Of a stretch of 52,458 nt of DNA, positions 15,438 through 24,986 are shown piece after piece. Source of the DNA: Shewanella sairae (GTDB taxonomy: Bacteria > Pseudomonadota > Gammaproteobacteria > Enterobacterales > Shewanellaceae); the NCBI RefSeq assembly GCF_023283535.1, contig NZ_JAKILT010000037.1, positions 1-52,458 on the forward strand, written 5' to 3'. Positions within the stretch are counted from its first letter, which is position 1, and the number at the start of each line of letters is the position of its first letter. The notes under the pieces were generated by a model. That model did no database searches. It was not told the origin of the DNA and worked only from the letters and a program-made list of their open reading frames with translations. The position numbers and the translations under genes are program-made.

Positions 15438-17528
15438 ATGACCTCGAAACTCCCAGTAATGCCACCTCAAGCGGCTAAAGTGCCTCACAGCATGACACTT
15501 CATGGCATCACGCGTGTTGACGATTACTACTGGATGCGGGATGACGAGCGTAAAGCTGACAATGTTATCGCCCACTTAAATGCCGAAAACGCCTATACCC
15601 AACAAGAGTTCCAGCCGTTTGCCGCTCTTAAACAACAGTTGTTTGATGAGCTGGTGGGACGTTTAGATAAAGATGAATCTAGCGTGCCTTATTTCTGGCA
15701 TAAGCACTGGTATTACCGTTATTACAAAACAGGCTTTGAATATCCGATTGTTGCCCGTAAAGCAGCGCTTGATAGTGATGACGAGCAGATCTTACTTGAT
15801 GTGAACGTACGCGCCGAGGGAGAAGACTTTTATGGTTTAGGCCAAGTGTCGGTAAGCCCTGATGAAACTAAGTTGATATTCGCTGAAGACCTGCTGAGTC
15901 GTCGTATCTACACTCTGTATTTTAAAGATCTAACCAGCGGCGAGTTGTTACAAGATAAGCTAGAAGGCACTGATGGTGGGGTGGTTTGGGCTAACGATAA
16001 CCAACATGTGTTTTATATCGCTAAAGATCCGCAGACCTTACTGGGCTACCAAGTGTTCCGTCATCAGTTAGGTACGCCGCAGTCTGCCGATGTTTTAGTG
16101 TATGAAGAGCAAGACGATGCGTTTTACATTGGCTTAGGTAAGTCACTAGATGAATCTAGTATCGAGCTATATGCCGAAAGCACTGTGACCAGTGAAGTCA
16201 GTGTGCTTGATGCCAATCAGCCTTTAGGTCAATTTGCGGCTATTTTGCCAAGAGAAGAAGACCATGAGTATTCAGTTTCTAAGCTAGGTAACAGTTACTA
16301 CATATTGACTAACTGGCAAGCGACTAACTTCCGTTTAATGAAAGTGGATATCGCTCAAGCAGCAGACAAGAATGCTTGGCAGGACGTTATTGCCCACGAT
16401 ATCAATTCGCGCATTGAAGATGTGTTGCTGCTAAATGACTATATGGTGGTGCAAACTCGCGAGCGTGGTATTAGCCGCATTCGGGTTTATCCGTTTAATG
16501 GCCAAGCATCATTTGAGTTAGCCTTTAATGATCCCGCCTATGTGGTTGGCTTTGATGTTAACCCAAGCCAAAGTAGCGATAAATTACGCCTTTATTATTC
16601 GAGCCCAACCACACCAGAGTCGGTATTTGAATATGCTCTAGCGCAGCCTAATGAGCGTAAATTACTAAAGCAAGAGCAAGTGCTGGGTGAGTTTAATGCC
16701 GATGATTACCAAGCTGAGCGGCTGTTTATTGAGGCGCGAGATGGTAAACAAGTGCCGGTGACCTTGGTATACCGTAAAGCGCTATTCAATAAGGATGGTA
16801 GCAATCCTTTGTATCAATACGGCTATGGCTCTTATGGTTACACTATCGAGCCAGACTTTAGCTCATCGGTATTGAGCTTACTCGATCGCGGTGTGGTGTA
16901 TGCCATTGCTCACGTTCGGGGTTCAGAGATGCTTGGCCGCGCTTGGTATGACGACGGCCGCATGTTGAATAAGCAAAATAGCTTTAACGATTTTGTTGAT
17001 GTCACCAAAGCTTTAGTTGAGCAAGGCTATGGCGCCCAAGATAAGGTGGTTGCAGCCGGTGGTAGTGCCGGTGGTTTGCTTATGGGCGGCGTAATTAATC
17101 AAGCGCCGGAGTGTTACTTTGCCGTAGCAGCGCATGTACCGTTTGTGGATGTGGTCACCACCATGCTTGATGAGTCGATTCCATTAACCACTAACGAGTA
17201 TGACGAGTGGGGCAATCCTAACGAAAAAGCTTATTTTGACTACATGCTTAGCTATGCGCCTTATGACAATGTTAGCGCCCAAGCCTATCCACACCTATTA
17301 GTGACAACAGGCTTGCATGACTCACAAGTGCAATACTTTGAGCCTGCTAAGTGGGTCGCTAAGCTACGTGAATATAAGACAGACAGCAATATGCTGTTGT
17401 TTGATACTGATATGGAAGCGGGACATGGCGGTAAGAGTGGTCGGTATCGCCAATTTGATGATACCGCCAAAGAGTACGCTTTCTTTATCGGCTTGTTAGG
17501 CTTAGATGCTGAGATAATTAAACAATAG
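15438..17528 (+). CDS. ptrB: Oligopeptidase B (prolyl oligopeptidase family, S9A)
   Basis: This 696-residue serine peptidase cleaves short peptides after Lys or Arg. The N-terminal half (about 1-420) is the seven-bladed propeller region and opens with KVPHSMTLHGITRVDDYYWMRD. The C-terminal alpha/beta-hydrolase domain holds the catalytic triad: Ser543 in GGSAGG, Asp628 in HDSQV and His663 in AGHGG. The family hallmark PLYQYGYGSYG near 454 is also visible. No signal peptide is present, so it is cytosolic. Length is close to the Escherichia coli enzyme. It is followed after 14 nt by a small GIY-YIG gene, possibly on the same transcript. Confidence 0.95.
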   Translation: MTSKLPVMPPQAAKVPHSMTLHGITRVDDYYWMRDDERKADNVIAHLNAENAYTQQEFQPFAALKQQLFDELVGRLDKDESSVPYFWHKHWYYRYYKTGFEYPIVARKAALDSDDEQILLDVNVRAEGEDFYGLGQVSVSPDETKLIFAEDLLSRRIYTLYFKDLTSGELLQDKLEGTDGGVVWANDNQHVFYIAKDPQTLLGYQVFRHQLGTPQSADVLVYEEQDDAFYIGLGKSLDESSIELYAESTVTSEVSVLDANQPLGQFAAILPREEDHEYSVSKLGNSYYILTNWQATNFRLMKVDIAQAADKNAWQDVIAHDINSRIEDVLLLNDYMVVQTRERGISRIRVYPFNGQASFELAFNDPAYVVGFDVNPSQSSDKLRLYYSSPTTPESVFEYALAQPNERKLLKQEQVLGEFNADDYQAERLFIEARDGKQVPVTLVYRKALFNKDGSNPLYQYGYGSYGYTIEPDFSSSVLSLLDRGVVYAIAHVRGSEMLGRAWYDDGRMLNKQNSFNDFVDVTKALVEQGYGAQDKVVAAGGSAGGLLMGGVINQAPECYFAVAAHVPFVDVVTTMLDESIPLTTNEYDEWGNPNEKAYFDYMLSYAPYDNVSAQAYPHLLVTTGLHDSQVQYFEPAKWVAKLREYKTDSNMLLFDTDMEAGHGGKSGRYRQFDDTAKEYAFFIGLLGLDAEIIKQ

Positions 17529-17542
17529 CGCTAAGGGTTAAT

Positions 17543-17905
17543 GTGGCTAAAGTGATCGCTCCTGCAGAGCAATGTACCGAGGTGTTAACAGCTGCCAAGG
17601 TACAAGATAAAGTTAGTGCGGTGAAACAAAGCTCAACTGACGTCAGTACAAGATTGTGGTACCTGTATATGGTGCGCTGCGCTAAAGGCCAGCTATATAC
17701 TGGGATCACCACGGATGTGGCTCGGCGTTTTAGCGAACATCAAAGTGGTAGTGCTAAATCAGCCAAGTTTTTACGCGGCAAAGGGCCATTAACCTTAGTT
17801 TACTCAGAAACGGTAGGCAGCCACTCTGATGCGCTGAAACGTGAAATAGCACTTAAGAAATGGTCTCGGGCGCAGAAGCTAGCCCTTATTGCTGCATTCG
17901 AGTGA
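17543..17905 (+). CDS. GIY-YIG nuclease family protein (YhbQ/UPF0213-like)
   Basis: A 120-residue protein whose C-terminal 80 residues form a GIY-YIG domain: WYLYMVRCAKGQLYTGIT at about 39-56, then the arginine helix DVARRFSEH and the conserved glutamate near residue 100 in LKREIALKKW. The N-terminal 38 residues are extra compared with YhbQ-like proteins and look unstructured. The start used is GTG, with AAGGG five bases upstream; a shorter protein starting nearer the domain cannot be excluded. Family members are single-domain nucleases or DNA-repair-like proteins of uncertain role. It probably shares the ptrB transcript. Confidence 0.82.
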   Translation: MAKVIAPAEQCTEVLTAAKVQDKVSAVKQSSTDVSTRLWYLYMVRCAKGQLYTGITTDVARRFSEHQSGSAKSAKFLRGKGPLTLVYSETVGSHSDALKREIALKKWSRAQKLALIAAFE

Positions 17906-17934
17906 GCGATAGTTGTTGTATTGGCTTGAATAAG

Positions 17935-17977
17935 AATGGCGTAACTAGTTTGTTTAACCAAGCGAGCTTACGCCATT
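17935..17977. terminator. Stem-loop between the GIY-YIG gene and lepB
   Basis: AATGGCGTAA (17935-17944) pairs perfectly with TTACGCCATT (17968-17977) across a 23-nt loop, followed by a TGTTT tail. It lies between convergent genes and is a plausible though not ideal terminator. Confidence 0.5.
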
Positions 17978-17998
17978 TGTTTATGTGCAGTGATGAAG

Positions 17999-18658
17999 CT
18001 ATTCAGCATATAAGCTGGTAAAAAACCGTTCTTTCCTTGGAAGATAGTAGTCATCATAATCTACCGAGAATGCAATGCGGGTTGCTTTGCCTTTTAGTTC
18101 GTCTCTAGGCACAAAACCATAAACCCGAGAGTCGGCGCTATTACGGCGGTTATCACCCATCACTAGGTAGTGATTATCTGGCACAGTGACAGTATCAAAC
18201 TGGCTCAGTTTATCGCTTGCCGTTTTTTCAATGCGAATATCGTGGACTAAACCAAACAGATTTTCTTTGGCGAGCAACTGCTGAGTGTCGTTCGAGATCA
18301 CGGCATAGTCTAAGGCTTGACCATTAATAAACAGTATTTCATTACGTAAGCTCACCGTATCACCTGGTAGGCCGATAACACGTTTAATTAAGCGTTTGTT
18401 GGCCGCAACCGATTCAAATACCACTATTTCGCCGCGGCTAGGTTGACCAGTTGCTAGAATAGAGGCATCAGTAAACGGCACTCTAAGATCATAAGCCATT
18501 TTATTTACGACGATGCGGTCGCCTTCTTTGATAGTCGGTTGCATAGAGCCTGTTGGTACCGAATACCAATCAGCAACAGCGCTTCTGAAAACCGACATCA
18601 ATAGAATGAATAGCACTAGCTGACGATGAGTTTTCCAAAGCTGTTTGAGTTTGTTCAT
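17999..18658 (-). CDS. lepB: Signal peptidase I, short single-helix form
   Basis: A 219-residue S26 signal peptidase. One membrane helix (about residues 13-28) precedes the catalytic serine, Ser38 in PTGSMQPT. The catalytic lysine is Lys92 in LIKRVIGLPGD, and the GDNRRNSADSR box follows near 175. The start at 18658 (MNKLKQLWK) was chosen over an earlier in-frame ATG because GAGG lies just upstream and the extra 12 residues are not family-like. Housekeeping LepB of gammaproteobacteria has two N-terminal helices and about 300 residues and lies next to lepA. This shorter copy is probably an additional signal peptidase with narrower duties. It may share a transcript with the DUF4097-like lipoprotein gene upstream. 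Confidence 0.88.
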   Translation of the reverse strand: MNKLKQLWKTHRQLVLFILLMSVFRSAVADWYSVPTGSMQPTIKEGDRIVVNKMAYDLRVPFTDASILATGQPSRGEIVVFESVAANKRLIKRVIGLPGDTVSLRNEILFINGQALDYAVISNDTQQLLAKENLFGLVHDIRIEKTASDKLSQFDTVTVPDNHYLVMGDNRRNSADSRVYGFVPRDELKGKATRIAFSVDYDDYYLPRKERFFTSLYAE

Positions 18659-18686
18659 AAAGGCCTCGACTAAATGGGGTGGGCAG

Positions 18687-18746
18687 GGTGCCACAGCAGA
18701 TAAATAGATAAAACGTTAGTCCGATCTGTCTTGCTGCTGTAGCACC
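18687..18746 (-). terminator. Long hairpin between the repeat lipoprotein gene and lepB
   Basis: GGTGCCACAGCAG (18687-18699) pairs with CTGCTGTAGCACC (18734-18746) with one mismatch around a 34-nt loop. It lies after the lipoprotein stop and 29 nt before lepB on the same strand. Without a T-run it could be a processing or attenuation structure instead of a terminator. Confidence 0.4.
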
Positions 18747-18780
18747 TGCGCCGGGAAGATGTTTGCTGTTATGTCAGTAT

Positions 18781-19536
18781 TTAATGCATGCTGACAGAGC
18801 CGTTGATGTTATCAACGCTCAAATCGCCAGAGCCTGACTCGATAATGCTTAGGCCAAGGGTGTTATCGACTTCGATATCGCCCGAGCCATCATCAATTAC
18901 AACTGTGCCATTTACATTTTGTACGCTTAAGTCACCAGAGCCGTCGTCAATATGGGTGTCGCCACCAATTCCCTGCAGGCTAATTGAGCCAGAGCCATCT
19001 TCAAGGGTTAGCTTGCCTGTGGTGTTGCTAATATCAACTGAGCCAGAACCATCTTGGATATCGAGGTTGTTACCGCCTTTAATCCACACATCACCTGAAC
19101 CATCATCGACTTTGATGTTAGCGGCAACGCCTTTGATTTCGATATCACCTGAGCCATCATCAATGTCTAACATCATGTTGCTAGGAACTTGAATGGTAAG
19201 GTCAATATAGGGGGAGCGCTTAAAGTTAATGCTGCTGTCAAAATCAGCCACTAAGGTTGCGGTTGAGCCATTCTGCTTGAGGCTGAGATTAGTGTCGATA
19301 TCACCATAGGTATAGATATCAGCAGTTACTTTAATTTGGGTTAAGCCATCAACACCTTGAATATTAAGATCACCAGCAGCGGTTTCAGCCACTAAAGTAT
19401 CAATCTGGTTGGCATCGATCTGTAATTGCTTTTTTTGATGATTTAATGGGCCTGCACTAGCGCCATTGACATTGATGATACAGCCAGAAAGTGACATAGC
19501 GATTACGCCGGCAAGCAAGGTAGATGTGAATTTCAT
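18781..19536 (-). CDS. Lipoprotein with beta-solenoid DGSG repeats (DUF4097-like)
   Basis: A 251-residue lipoprotein. The signal peptide ends in lipobox LSGC with the lipidated cysteine at 19. After a non-repetitive part (about 20-120) come seven repeats of 17-18 residues, each carrying D-G-S-G (at 127, 145, 162, 180, 198 and 216) or, in the last, E-S-G-S-G at 234. Each repeat has alternating hydrophobic residues on both sides, as in a right-handed beta-solenoid. This matches DUF4097/head-GIN-domain putative adhesins. The start was placed at MKFTSTLL because GGACG lies upstream and the lipoprotein signal begins there. The function is unknown. The Asp/Ser-rich turns could bind a cation, which is speculation. 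Confidence 0.82.
   Translation of the reverse strand: MKFTSTLLAGVIAMSLSGCIINVNGASAGPLNHQKKQLQIDANQIDTLVAETAAGDLNIQGVDGLTQIKVTADIYTYGDIDTNLSLKQNGSTATLVADFDSSINFKRSPYIDLTIQVPSNMMLDIDDGSGDIEIKGVAANIKVDDGSGDVWIKGGNNLDIQDGSGSVDISNTTGKLTLEDGSGSISLQGIGGDTHIDDGSGDLSVQNVNGTVVIDDGSGDIEVDNTLGLSIIESGSGDLSVDNINGSVSMH
18784..19161 (-). repeat. Seven-copy coding repeat of about 54 bp
   Basis: This is the DNA behind the DGSG repeats. Related blocks of about 54 bp carry variants of the GACGATGGCTCAGGTGAT type on the coding strand. Copies differ mainly at third positions, so the repeat is old, not recently amplified. The opposite strand is open for 134 codons only because of this composition. Confidence 0.75.
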
Positions 19537-19812
19537 CGGGTAACGTCCTTTTATTATTTTTGGTTGGCAGCATGGCAAGCTGCTTAATGTTGATATTGAT
19601 GAATAAGCAGAAAGCGTGCCAATAGGTTATCTAATTGTTTTAACTATGTTATCTTGGTTTTTTGTTAAGTGGTGATCACCGATTGTGGTGAATTAGCTTA
19701 TTAATTTACGCTGAATGTTTATTTATTAGTGAAATTACTCAATGACTTATATGAGCTGCTGCGGCGGCAAAACCGTAAACATATAAGGTAGAAATCTTAG
19801 GGATGACCAAAT

Positions 19813-20616
19813 ATGGATTATTTATCGGTTAACCAGCAAAGCTGGGATAAACGGGTGCAAACCCATGTGACTTCTGAGTTTTATGACGTTGCAGGTTTCT
19901 TACAAGGTAAAAGCTCGCTGCAAGAGATCGAGCTGGCGCAACTTAATGTCGTTGGCAAAAGCTTATTGCACCTGCAATGTCACTTTGGTCTAGATACCTT
20001 GTCTTGGGCAAGAATGGGAGCCGACGTAACAGGTATTGATCTGTCTCCCGCAGCTATCACTCAAGCTAAATCGTTGACTGAGCAAGCTGGACTAACGGCG
20101 GACTTTATCTGTAGTGATGTTTATAGTGTGCCCGACAGGGTTAAAGGCGAATTTGATGTGGTTTTCACTTCATACGGCGCCATCGTTTGGTTACCGGACC
20201 TTGATAAATGGGCACAGGTTATCGCCAGCAAGTTAGTGGCTGGTGGGCAGTTTTATATGGTGGAGTTCCACCCTGCTCAAGCGGTATTTGAGGGCTATAA
20301 CTATTTTCATCAGGATGCGCCAGATGTTGAAGATGAAGCGACCTATACCGAAAATGCCAATGATGACGCGCATACTTTTATGAGCTGGCCGCATTCGTTA
20401 GCTGACGTGATTAATGCATTGATCAAGGCTGGACTAGAAATCCATCGCTTAGATGAATATCCTTTTAGCCCCTACAAGTGTTTTGCCGGATTAACTGAAG
20501 AAACGGTAACAGTCGAGTTAGCTGGTGGACGGCAATCTTGTAAGCGTTATTTCGTTGAGCATAAAGGTCAGCGGCTGCCGTTAACCTATTCAATATCGGC
20601 GACGAAGAAAGTTTAA
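19813..20616 (+). CDS. Class I SAM-dependent methyltransferase
   Basis: A 267-residue methyltransferase with a Rossmann-type SAM domain. Motif I is LLHLQCHFGLDTLSWARMGA near residue 51, where CHFG replaces the usual GxGxG start. Next come the acidic strand end GIDLSP near 74, and motif IV EFDVVFTSYGAIVWLPDLD near 112. The C-terminal third (LDEYPFSPY) is typical of a small group of bacterial methyltransferases with unknown substrates. A substrate cannot be named. The gene stands alone and ends at a strong terminator. Confidence 0.82.
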   Translation: MDYLSVNQQSWDKRVQTHVTSEFYDVAGFLQGKSSLQEIELAQLNVVGKSLLHLQCHFGLDTLSWARMGADVTGIDLSPAAITQAKSLTEQAGLTADFICSDVYSVPDRVKGEFDVVFTSYGAIVWLPDLDKWAQVIASKLVAGGQFYMVEFHPAQAVFEGYNYFHQDAPDVEDEATYTENANDDAHTFMSWPHSLADVINALIKAGLEIHRLDEYPFSPYKCFAGLTEETVTVELAGGRQSCKRYFVEHKGQRLPLTYSISATKKV

Positions 20617-20642
20617 CTTATATTTATATAAAGCTTAGAAAT

Positions 20643-20671
20643 AAAAACAGCGCTTGAAGCGCTGTTTTTTT
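20643..20671. terminator. Bidirectional intrinsic terminator
   Basis: AAAAACAGCGC (20643-20653) pairs with GCGCTGTTTTT around TTGAA, followed by further Ts. It lies between the convergent methyltransferase and M14 peptidase genes and has U-tracts in both directions. Confidence 0.9.
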
Positions 20672-20686
20672 ATGGTTAGCTGGTAG

Positions 20687-22534
20687 TTATTGATTGCCCC
20701 TTAATACTGGGTACTTCAAATACTGATTGTCGTAGTAGGGGCTGCGCTCGTAAAACCAACGCAGACGGGCTTTAGCGTCAGCAGCAAATGCTTCGTCACT
20801 AAGCGCTTTATCAAACTCGGCCTGTAGGTTTGGATCATTGGCTAACATTTGCTGAGCCAAAGGCTCTACCGCATAATTTTCAATGTACTCGGTGCGAGTA
20901 AAGATGGGATTGAAAAAGCCCCATTGAAATAGCGAATCTGGCGATTGTGGCTCTAATAATAAGATGGCGAGATCGCCTAATGGCTGCTTAGTATCAATAC
21001 GAACAGTGCCTGCTGGCAAAGTTATATTGATCGATTCACTTTGCACTGTTGCGTTGACGCGCTGACGGCCTTCGTAATCTTTGGCGGCAAACTTTGGCTC
21101 GCTCAACTGATATTGCTGTAGAGTTTGTTGTTGTGGTTTAGTCAGTGTTGTCATGCGTACACCATGTACACTTAAACGTTCAATTACCTCTTGCCATTGC
21201 GGTGGAATGTAATAAGCCGCTGGGCGGTTGATAGTTACATCCGCTTTAGTGCCACCAATAACTGGCAGGTTAGGGTAGAGTTTAGGCTCGCCATTCCAAC
21301 GTACAATCTCATTGCCACTGATGGCACTTTGTTCTAGCGTATAACCTATACCTTTAAAGTCCCAGCCTTGTGCTTGCTGCTCTTGTTGCCATGACAGAGT
21401 CACTCGAGGCGAGTAGCGGTATTTATCTTGTTGAATAGCAGAGGTGAGTTTGGTGCTGTCATCTGCAATTGCTTTCAGGCTCGATTCGAGCATCACATAG
21501 GTACCAAGCACGCGTTGCTTATAGGGCTTAAGACTATGATTCTCAATTAAGATAGTCGGTAGGTGGCGGGCATCGCCGTAACCGTTAGAAAACCTTGGAC
21601 TGGCATTCCACAATGACATGCCTTTAGTAATATCAGTGTTATCAATGGCAAAAACTAATGGGCCGGGAACATGGCCTTGCTCAGTAAGTGCAGACTCGAT
21701 ACTTGGGCGATAGCTACTCTCTAACCACTGATAGATTGCTGGGCTTTGTCCCTCGGCAAGGTTATAGCCAAAGGTAACGTCATATTGATAGTCGATACCG
21801 TCGGTGACATGCACATCGATATACAGGTCTGGCTGCCAAATATTGATGGCGCGCAGCATATGCTGCATCTCTGGTGCATCGGCTTTGGCGTAATCACGGT
21901 TTAAATTGAGGTTTTGCGCAGTGGTGCGCCAGCCCATATTCACCGGCCCACGTTGATTAACGCGGTTATATTCAGTTGAGCGTTCATGACCATCAACACT
22001 GAAAATCGGTACAAAAAGCAGGTTGGCGTTATCAAGTAACGAGGCTTTGCCGTTAAATACTATGTCACGCAGTAACATCATCCCGGCATCTTTGCCGTCG
22101 ATTTCGCCAGAGTGAATACCGGCTTGTACTAACAAGGTAGGCTTGTCATTGCGCGATAAACTTGCTGCATCATCAGCGCCTTCTTTGGAGGCGACAATCA
22201 TCCAAATATCTCTTCCTTGCGGGCTTTTACCAATGCTGACTTTTTTAAGCATATCGCTCTGGGCAATCAACTTATCTAGCCAGATAAAGGTTTCATCATA
22301 ACTAGGGCTAGTTTTAAGGCCATTTTGCTCAAAAGGCGTTGCCCATTTTGCGTCTGCTGCAACGACAAGCGATTCGCTCGCACCTTGCCAAGGTTTGATC
22401 AGCGGCAGAATTGCATCGTTAACAAAGGTGGTTGCTCGCTGAGGTGTGCTAGCGGGCTGTGGATCTGCGGCAAGGCAAAAGTTGCTGGTGCTGGCAGCCA
22501 CTAAAGCAATAGCCGATAAGGGGATTAAGCGCAT
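20687..22534 (-). CDS. Exported M14-family zinc carboxypeptidase
   Basis: A 615-residue protein with a signal peptide (about 1-22, ending CLA-A). The zinc site of M14 peptidases is visible: His141 and Glu144 in GIHSGEIDGKD, and His242 in DVHVTDG. The substrate-binding NRD (LNLNRDYAK, near 212) lies between them. A glutamate in TILIENHS, near residue 330, is the likely catalytic base. The last 250 residues have no clear motif and may form a beta-rich accessory domain. It would act in the periplasm or outside the cell on peptides. The gene has no evident partners and faces a 511-nt AT-rich gap at its start. Confidence 0.88.
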   Translation of the reverse strand: MRLIPLSAIALVAASTSNFCLAADPQPASTPQRATTFVNDAILPLIKPWQGASESLVVAADAKWATPFEQNGLKTSPSYDETFIWLDKLIAQSDMLKKVSIGKSPQGRDIWMIVASKEGADDAASLSRNDKPTLLVQAGIHSGEIDGKDAGMMLLRDIVFNGKASLLDNANLLFVPIFSVDGHERSTEYNRVNQRGPVNMGWRTTAQNLNLNRDYAKADAPEMQHMLRAINIWQPDLYIDVHVTDGIDYQYDVTFGYNLAEGQSPAIYQWLESSYRPSIESALTEQGHVPGPLVFAIDNTDITKGMSLWNASPRFSNGYGDARHLPTILIENHSLKPYKQRVLGTYVMLESSLKAIADDSTKLTSAIQQDKYRYSPRVTLSWQQEQQAQGWDFKGIGYTLEQSAISGNEIVRWNGEPKLYPNLPVIGGTKADVTINRPAAYYIPPQWQEVIERLSVHGVRMTTLTKPQQQTLQQYQLSEPKFAAKDYEGRQRVNATVQSESINITLPAGTVRIDTKQPLGDLAILLLEPQSPDSLFQWGFFNPIFTRTEYIENYAVEPLAQQMLANDPNLQAEFDKALSDEAFAADAKARLRWFYERSPYYDNQYLKYPVLRGNQ

Positions 22535-23045
22535 TGTAAGGTACCCAATTTAGAGATCTGATTTGCATTATTATTAGGCGAATATCTTTCAATAAAATGC
22601 TAACAAGTGCAACTGAGTAACTGTGTCGAAATGTTCGAATACTATTCTTTGTCGTTTAGGTTTAAGTACTTATTTTTAGGTTGTTTTTGGCATTAATTAG
22701 TGGCTATTGATGAGTGGTGGAGTTGTTTGTGTTTGCTTGCAGTTATGCGATTTTTGTTATTACATATTGTTGATTTTCAATATGTTAACCATTTCTCATC
22801 TTTTTGTGTTGAGTTTGTCTTGTTGTTGTTTTTTTATTATATGTAATTTAAAAGATTCAGTAGAATTTTTGTCCTGTCTTAATTTGCAAGTATTAAACAC
22901 CTCAGGTGACATTTTTTCGATCTTGTATTGATTGAAAAAGTCACTTTAAACCCTTTGGAAAAGACAAAATGATATTAATTAGGCAAGTGCTAATCGACGA
23001 TTTAAAAAATCAAAGTAATGGCTTATTTATTCATACGGTGCATAT
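22535..23045. other. AT-rich intergenic region with no supported gene
   Basis: This gap separates the divergent M14 peptidase and chemotaxis-receptor genes, so it must hold both promoters, but no clear -35/-10 pair or flagellar-type promoter could be assigned. A 74-codon open frame inside is cysteine- and phenylalanine-rich, without a ribosome-binding site, and looks like chance. Confidence 0.6.
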
Positions 23046-24935
23046 ATGAGTGCAAAAAATAAATTATTATTATCAATAGGCTTATTGATAGTTTTTACGA
23101 TCTCTTTTGTTTCTATCTTGGGTTATTTGCAAGTGAGTAACTCATCAACTAATAGCTTTCAGCGTAATCTTTCAAACACCACGTCATTAATATCTTCAGC
23201 TACAGAACAAAAAGTGAATACTTATTTTACGAGTCTAGAGGCATTAGCAGTTTCTTTAGAAGTCGTCGATGGCAGAGTGATTGTCGATGATCAAGCTATT
23301 CAGGCTCTGATTAAAAGTAATGAGCGTTTAGATATTTCTAATTATTTTATCGGTCTACCAGATGGTTCAATGTATGACGCTCTCTCTAAGGGGCTGCACC
23401 CAACATTTAACGCAGCTTCGCAGCTGCGAGAGTGGTACGTAAAGGGCATGACAGGTCTAGACCGAGTGGTCACTACACCGTTTAAAGCCAGCTCTGGAAA
23501 TATGTCAATTTCGTTGGCTGTGCCGGTAAAGCAAAACGGTCAGGTTATTGCACTTGTTGGCTTAAGTTTATTGATGGATGACTTAACCGCATTTATTAAT
23601 AAATTGAGCGTTGATGATAATATTTTTGTGTCCCGTGAAGATGGTTTCATTATGGCGGCTTATGATGCCGAACTTGTGGGTAAAAATTTATTTGAATTGC
23701 GCCCGTCATATAAAGCGCATGCTGCAAAAAGGACGAGTACCCACACCTATCACCTTCCCGGTCGAGGTGACTACTATGTTATTTCAGATAAGTCGGAAGC
23801 ATTGAACTGGACTGTTTGGGCATTTTCAAGCTGGCAAGACATTAATGCGACCTCAAGAGATGCTGTTGTTACTAATCTGATTTCTGGGTTGATTTTCATT
23901 ATTCTGGGCATTGCAGGGGTGTCGTTTCTGATACAAAGGTTAATGTATAAACCAATCGGTGGTGAGCCTAAAGAGATTGAAGCGTTAGTAGATAAAATTG
24001 CTAATGGTGACCTGACTGATATCCCTCAAGTTGATGATAAATCGCTAGGTGTCTACAGATCGACTTTACTTATGGCTACTAAGCTTAAAGAAATGATTGA
24101 GGACATTAACCATTCATCGCAGCTGCTAATCGAAGCATCGGGGAGCTTAGAGTCATCGTCGACAAAGGTTGATAGTTCTTGCCAATTACAAATGAGCCAA
24201 CTAGAGCAAGTGGCAACGGCAATGAATGAAATGACGGCGACGGTTACAGAAGTAGCGCAAAGCGCAGTGGAAGCCTCTAGCTCTTCCACAGATGTGAATA
24301 CTCGTTCACAGCAGGGGTTAAGCCTAGTCGCAGATATGAATACAGATATTTCGCATCTATCGGCTGATATCTTGAAAGTGCAGAACGTGATCCGCAGTGT
24401 ACATGCAGAAACTGAAAATGTTGGTGGTATTTTAGATGTCATTCGTGGCATTGCCGATCAAACTAATTTATTAGCATTAAATGCGGCTATTGAGGCCGCG
24501 CGTGCAGGCGAACATGGCCGAGGTTTCGCCGTTGTTGCCGATGAAGTACGCTCTCTGGCGACTAAAACACAGCAGAGTACTAATGAAATCCAGACAATGA
24601 TTAGCTTATTGCAAGAGAGGGCGACTCAGTCGGTGTCATTAATGGACGAAAATGCGAGTAGCGCACAGAAGACTTCGACGATGGCGGAACAAACGAGCTT
24701 GGCATTGCAAGCCATTCAAACAGAAATCCAACGAGTTCAAGATATGAACCATCAAATTGCGACGGCGTCGGAGCAGCAATCTCAAGTTGCTATGGAGATG
24801 AATCAAAGTGTTGTAACAGTAAATGACCTTGCTAGAGAGACATCGATAGATGTGCAGACCAACGTAAAGACTTCTGAATCGTTAAACGCGATGGCGATAA
24901 GACTGCGAGATAGTGTCAGTAGTTTTAAGCTTTAA
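23046..24935 (+). CDS. Methyl-accepting chemotaxis protein with periplasmic dCache-type sensor
   Basis: A 629-residue receptor. Membrane helix 1 is at about 7-28, a periplasmic double-Cache region covers about 35-270, helix 2 lies at about 274-297, HAMP follows at 298-350, and the signalling coiled coil spans about 360-629. The hairpin tip is exact to the family: [20 protein letters not shown] at 481-500, then VRSLA. In the sensor, REWYVKGM near 128 and TTPFKASSG near 143 resemble dCache amino-acid receptors. However, the aspartate usual in the second motif is missing, so the ligand may differ. No CheR-docking pentapeptide is visible at the C terminus. It is a stand-alone gene ending at a palindromic terminator. 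Confidence 0.93.
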   Translation: MSAKNKLLLSIGLLIVFTISFVSILGYLQVSNSSTNSFQRNLSNTTSLISSATEQKVNTYFTSLEALAVSLEVVDGRVIVDDQAIQALIKSNERLDISNYFIGLPDGSMYDALSKGLHPTFNAASQLREWYVKGMTGLDRVVTTPFKASSGNMSISLAVPVKQNGQVIALVGLSLLMDDLTAFINKLSVDDNIFVSREDGFIMAAYDAELVGKNLFELRPSYKAHAAKRTSTHTYHLPGRGDYYVISDKSEALNWTVWAFSSWQDINATSRDAVVTNLISGLIFIILGIAGVSFLIQRLMYKPIGGEPKEIEALVDKIANGDLTDIPQVDDKSLGVYRSTLLMATKLKEMIEDINHSSQLLIEASGSLESSSTKVDSSCQLQMSQLEQVATAMNEMTATVTEVAQSAVEASSSSTDVNTRSQQGLSLVADMNTDISHLSADILKVQNVIRSVHAETENVGGILDVIRGIADQTNLLALNAAIEAARAGEHGRGFAVVADEVRSLATKTQQSTNEIQTMISLLQERATQSVSLMDENASSAQKTSTMAEQTSLALQAIQTEIQRVQDMNHQIATASEQQSQVAMEMNQSVVTVNDLARETSIDVQTNVKTSESLNAMAIRLRDSVSSFKL

Positions 24936-24955
24936 CTGTAATTGTTTCAGAAAAG

Positions 24956-24980
24956 AATAGGCGTGCATTGCACGCCTATT
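24956..24980. terminator. Bidirectional palindromic terminator
   Basis: AATAGGCGTGC (24956-24966) pairs with GCACGCCTATT (24970-24980) around a 3-nt loop. It sits between the convergent chemotaxis-receptor and XRE genes. The T-tract is short. Confidence 0.7.
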
Positions 24981-24986
24981 TAGCGA

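Noticed and set aside
18788..19192. 134-codon frame on the plus strand rich in SPEPSS
   Set aside because: It is the mirror of the DGSG repeats on the opposite strand and has no start signal; the minus-strand lipoprotein explains it.
22707..22931. 74-codon open frame in the gap before the chemotaxis receptor
   Set aside because: It is rich in Cys and Phe from T-rich DNA, lacks a ribosome-binding site and resembles no known protein; chance is likely.
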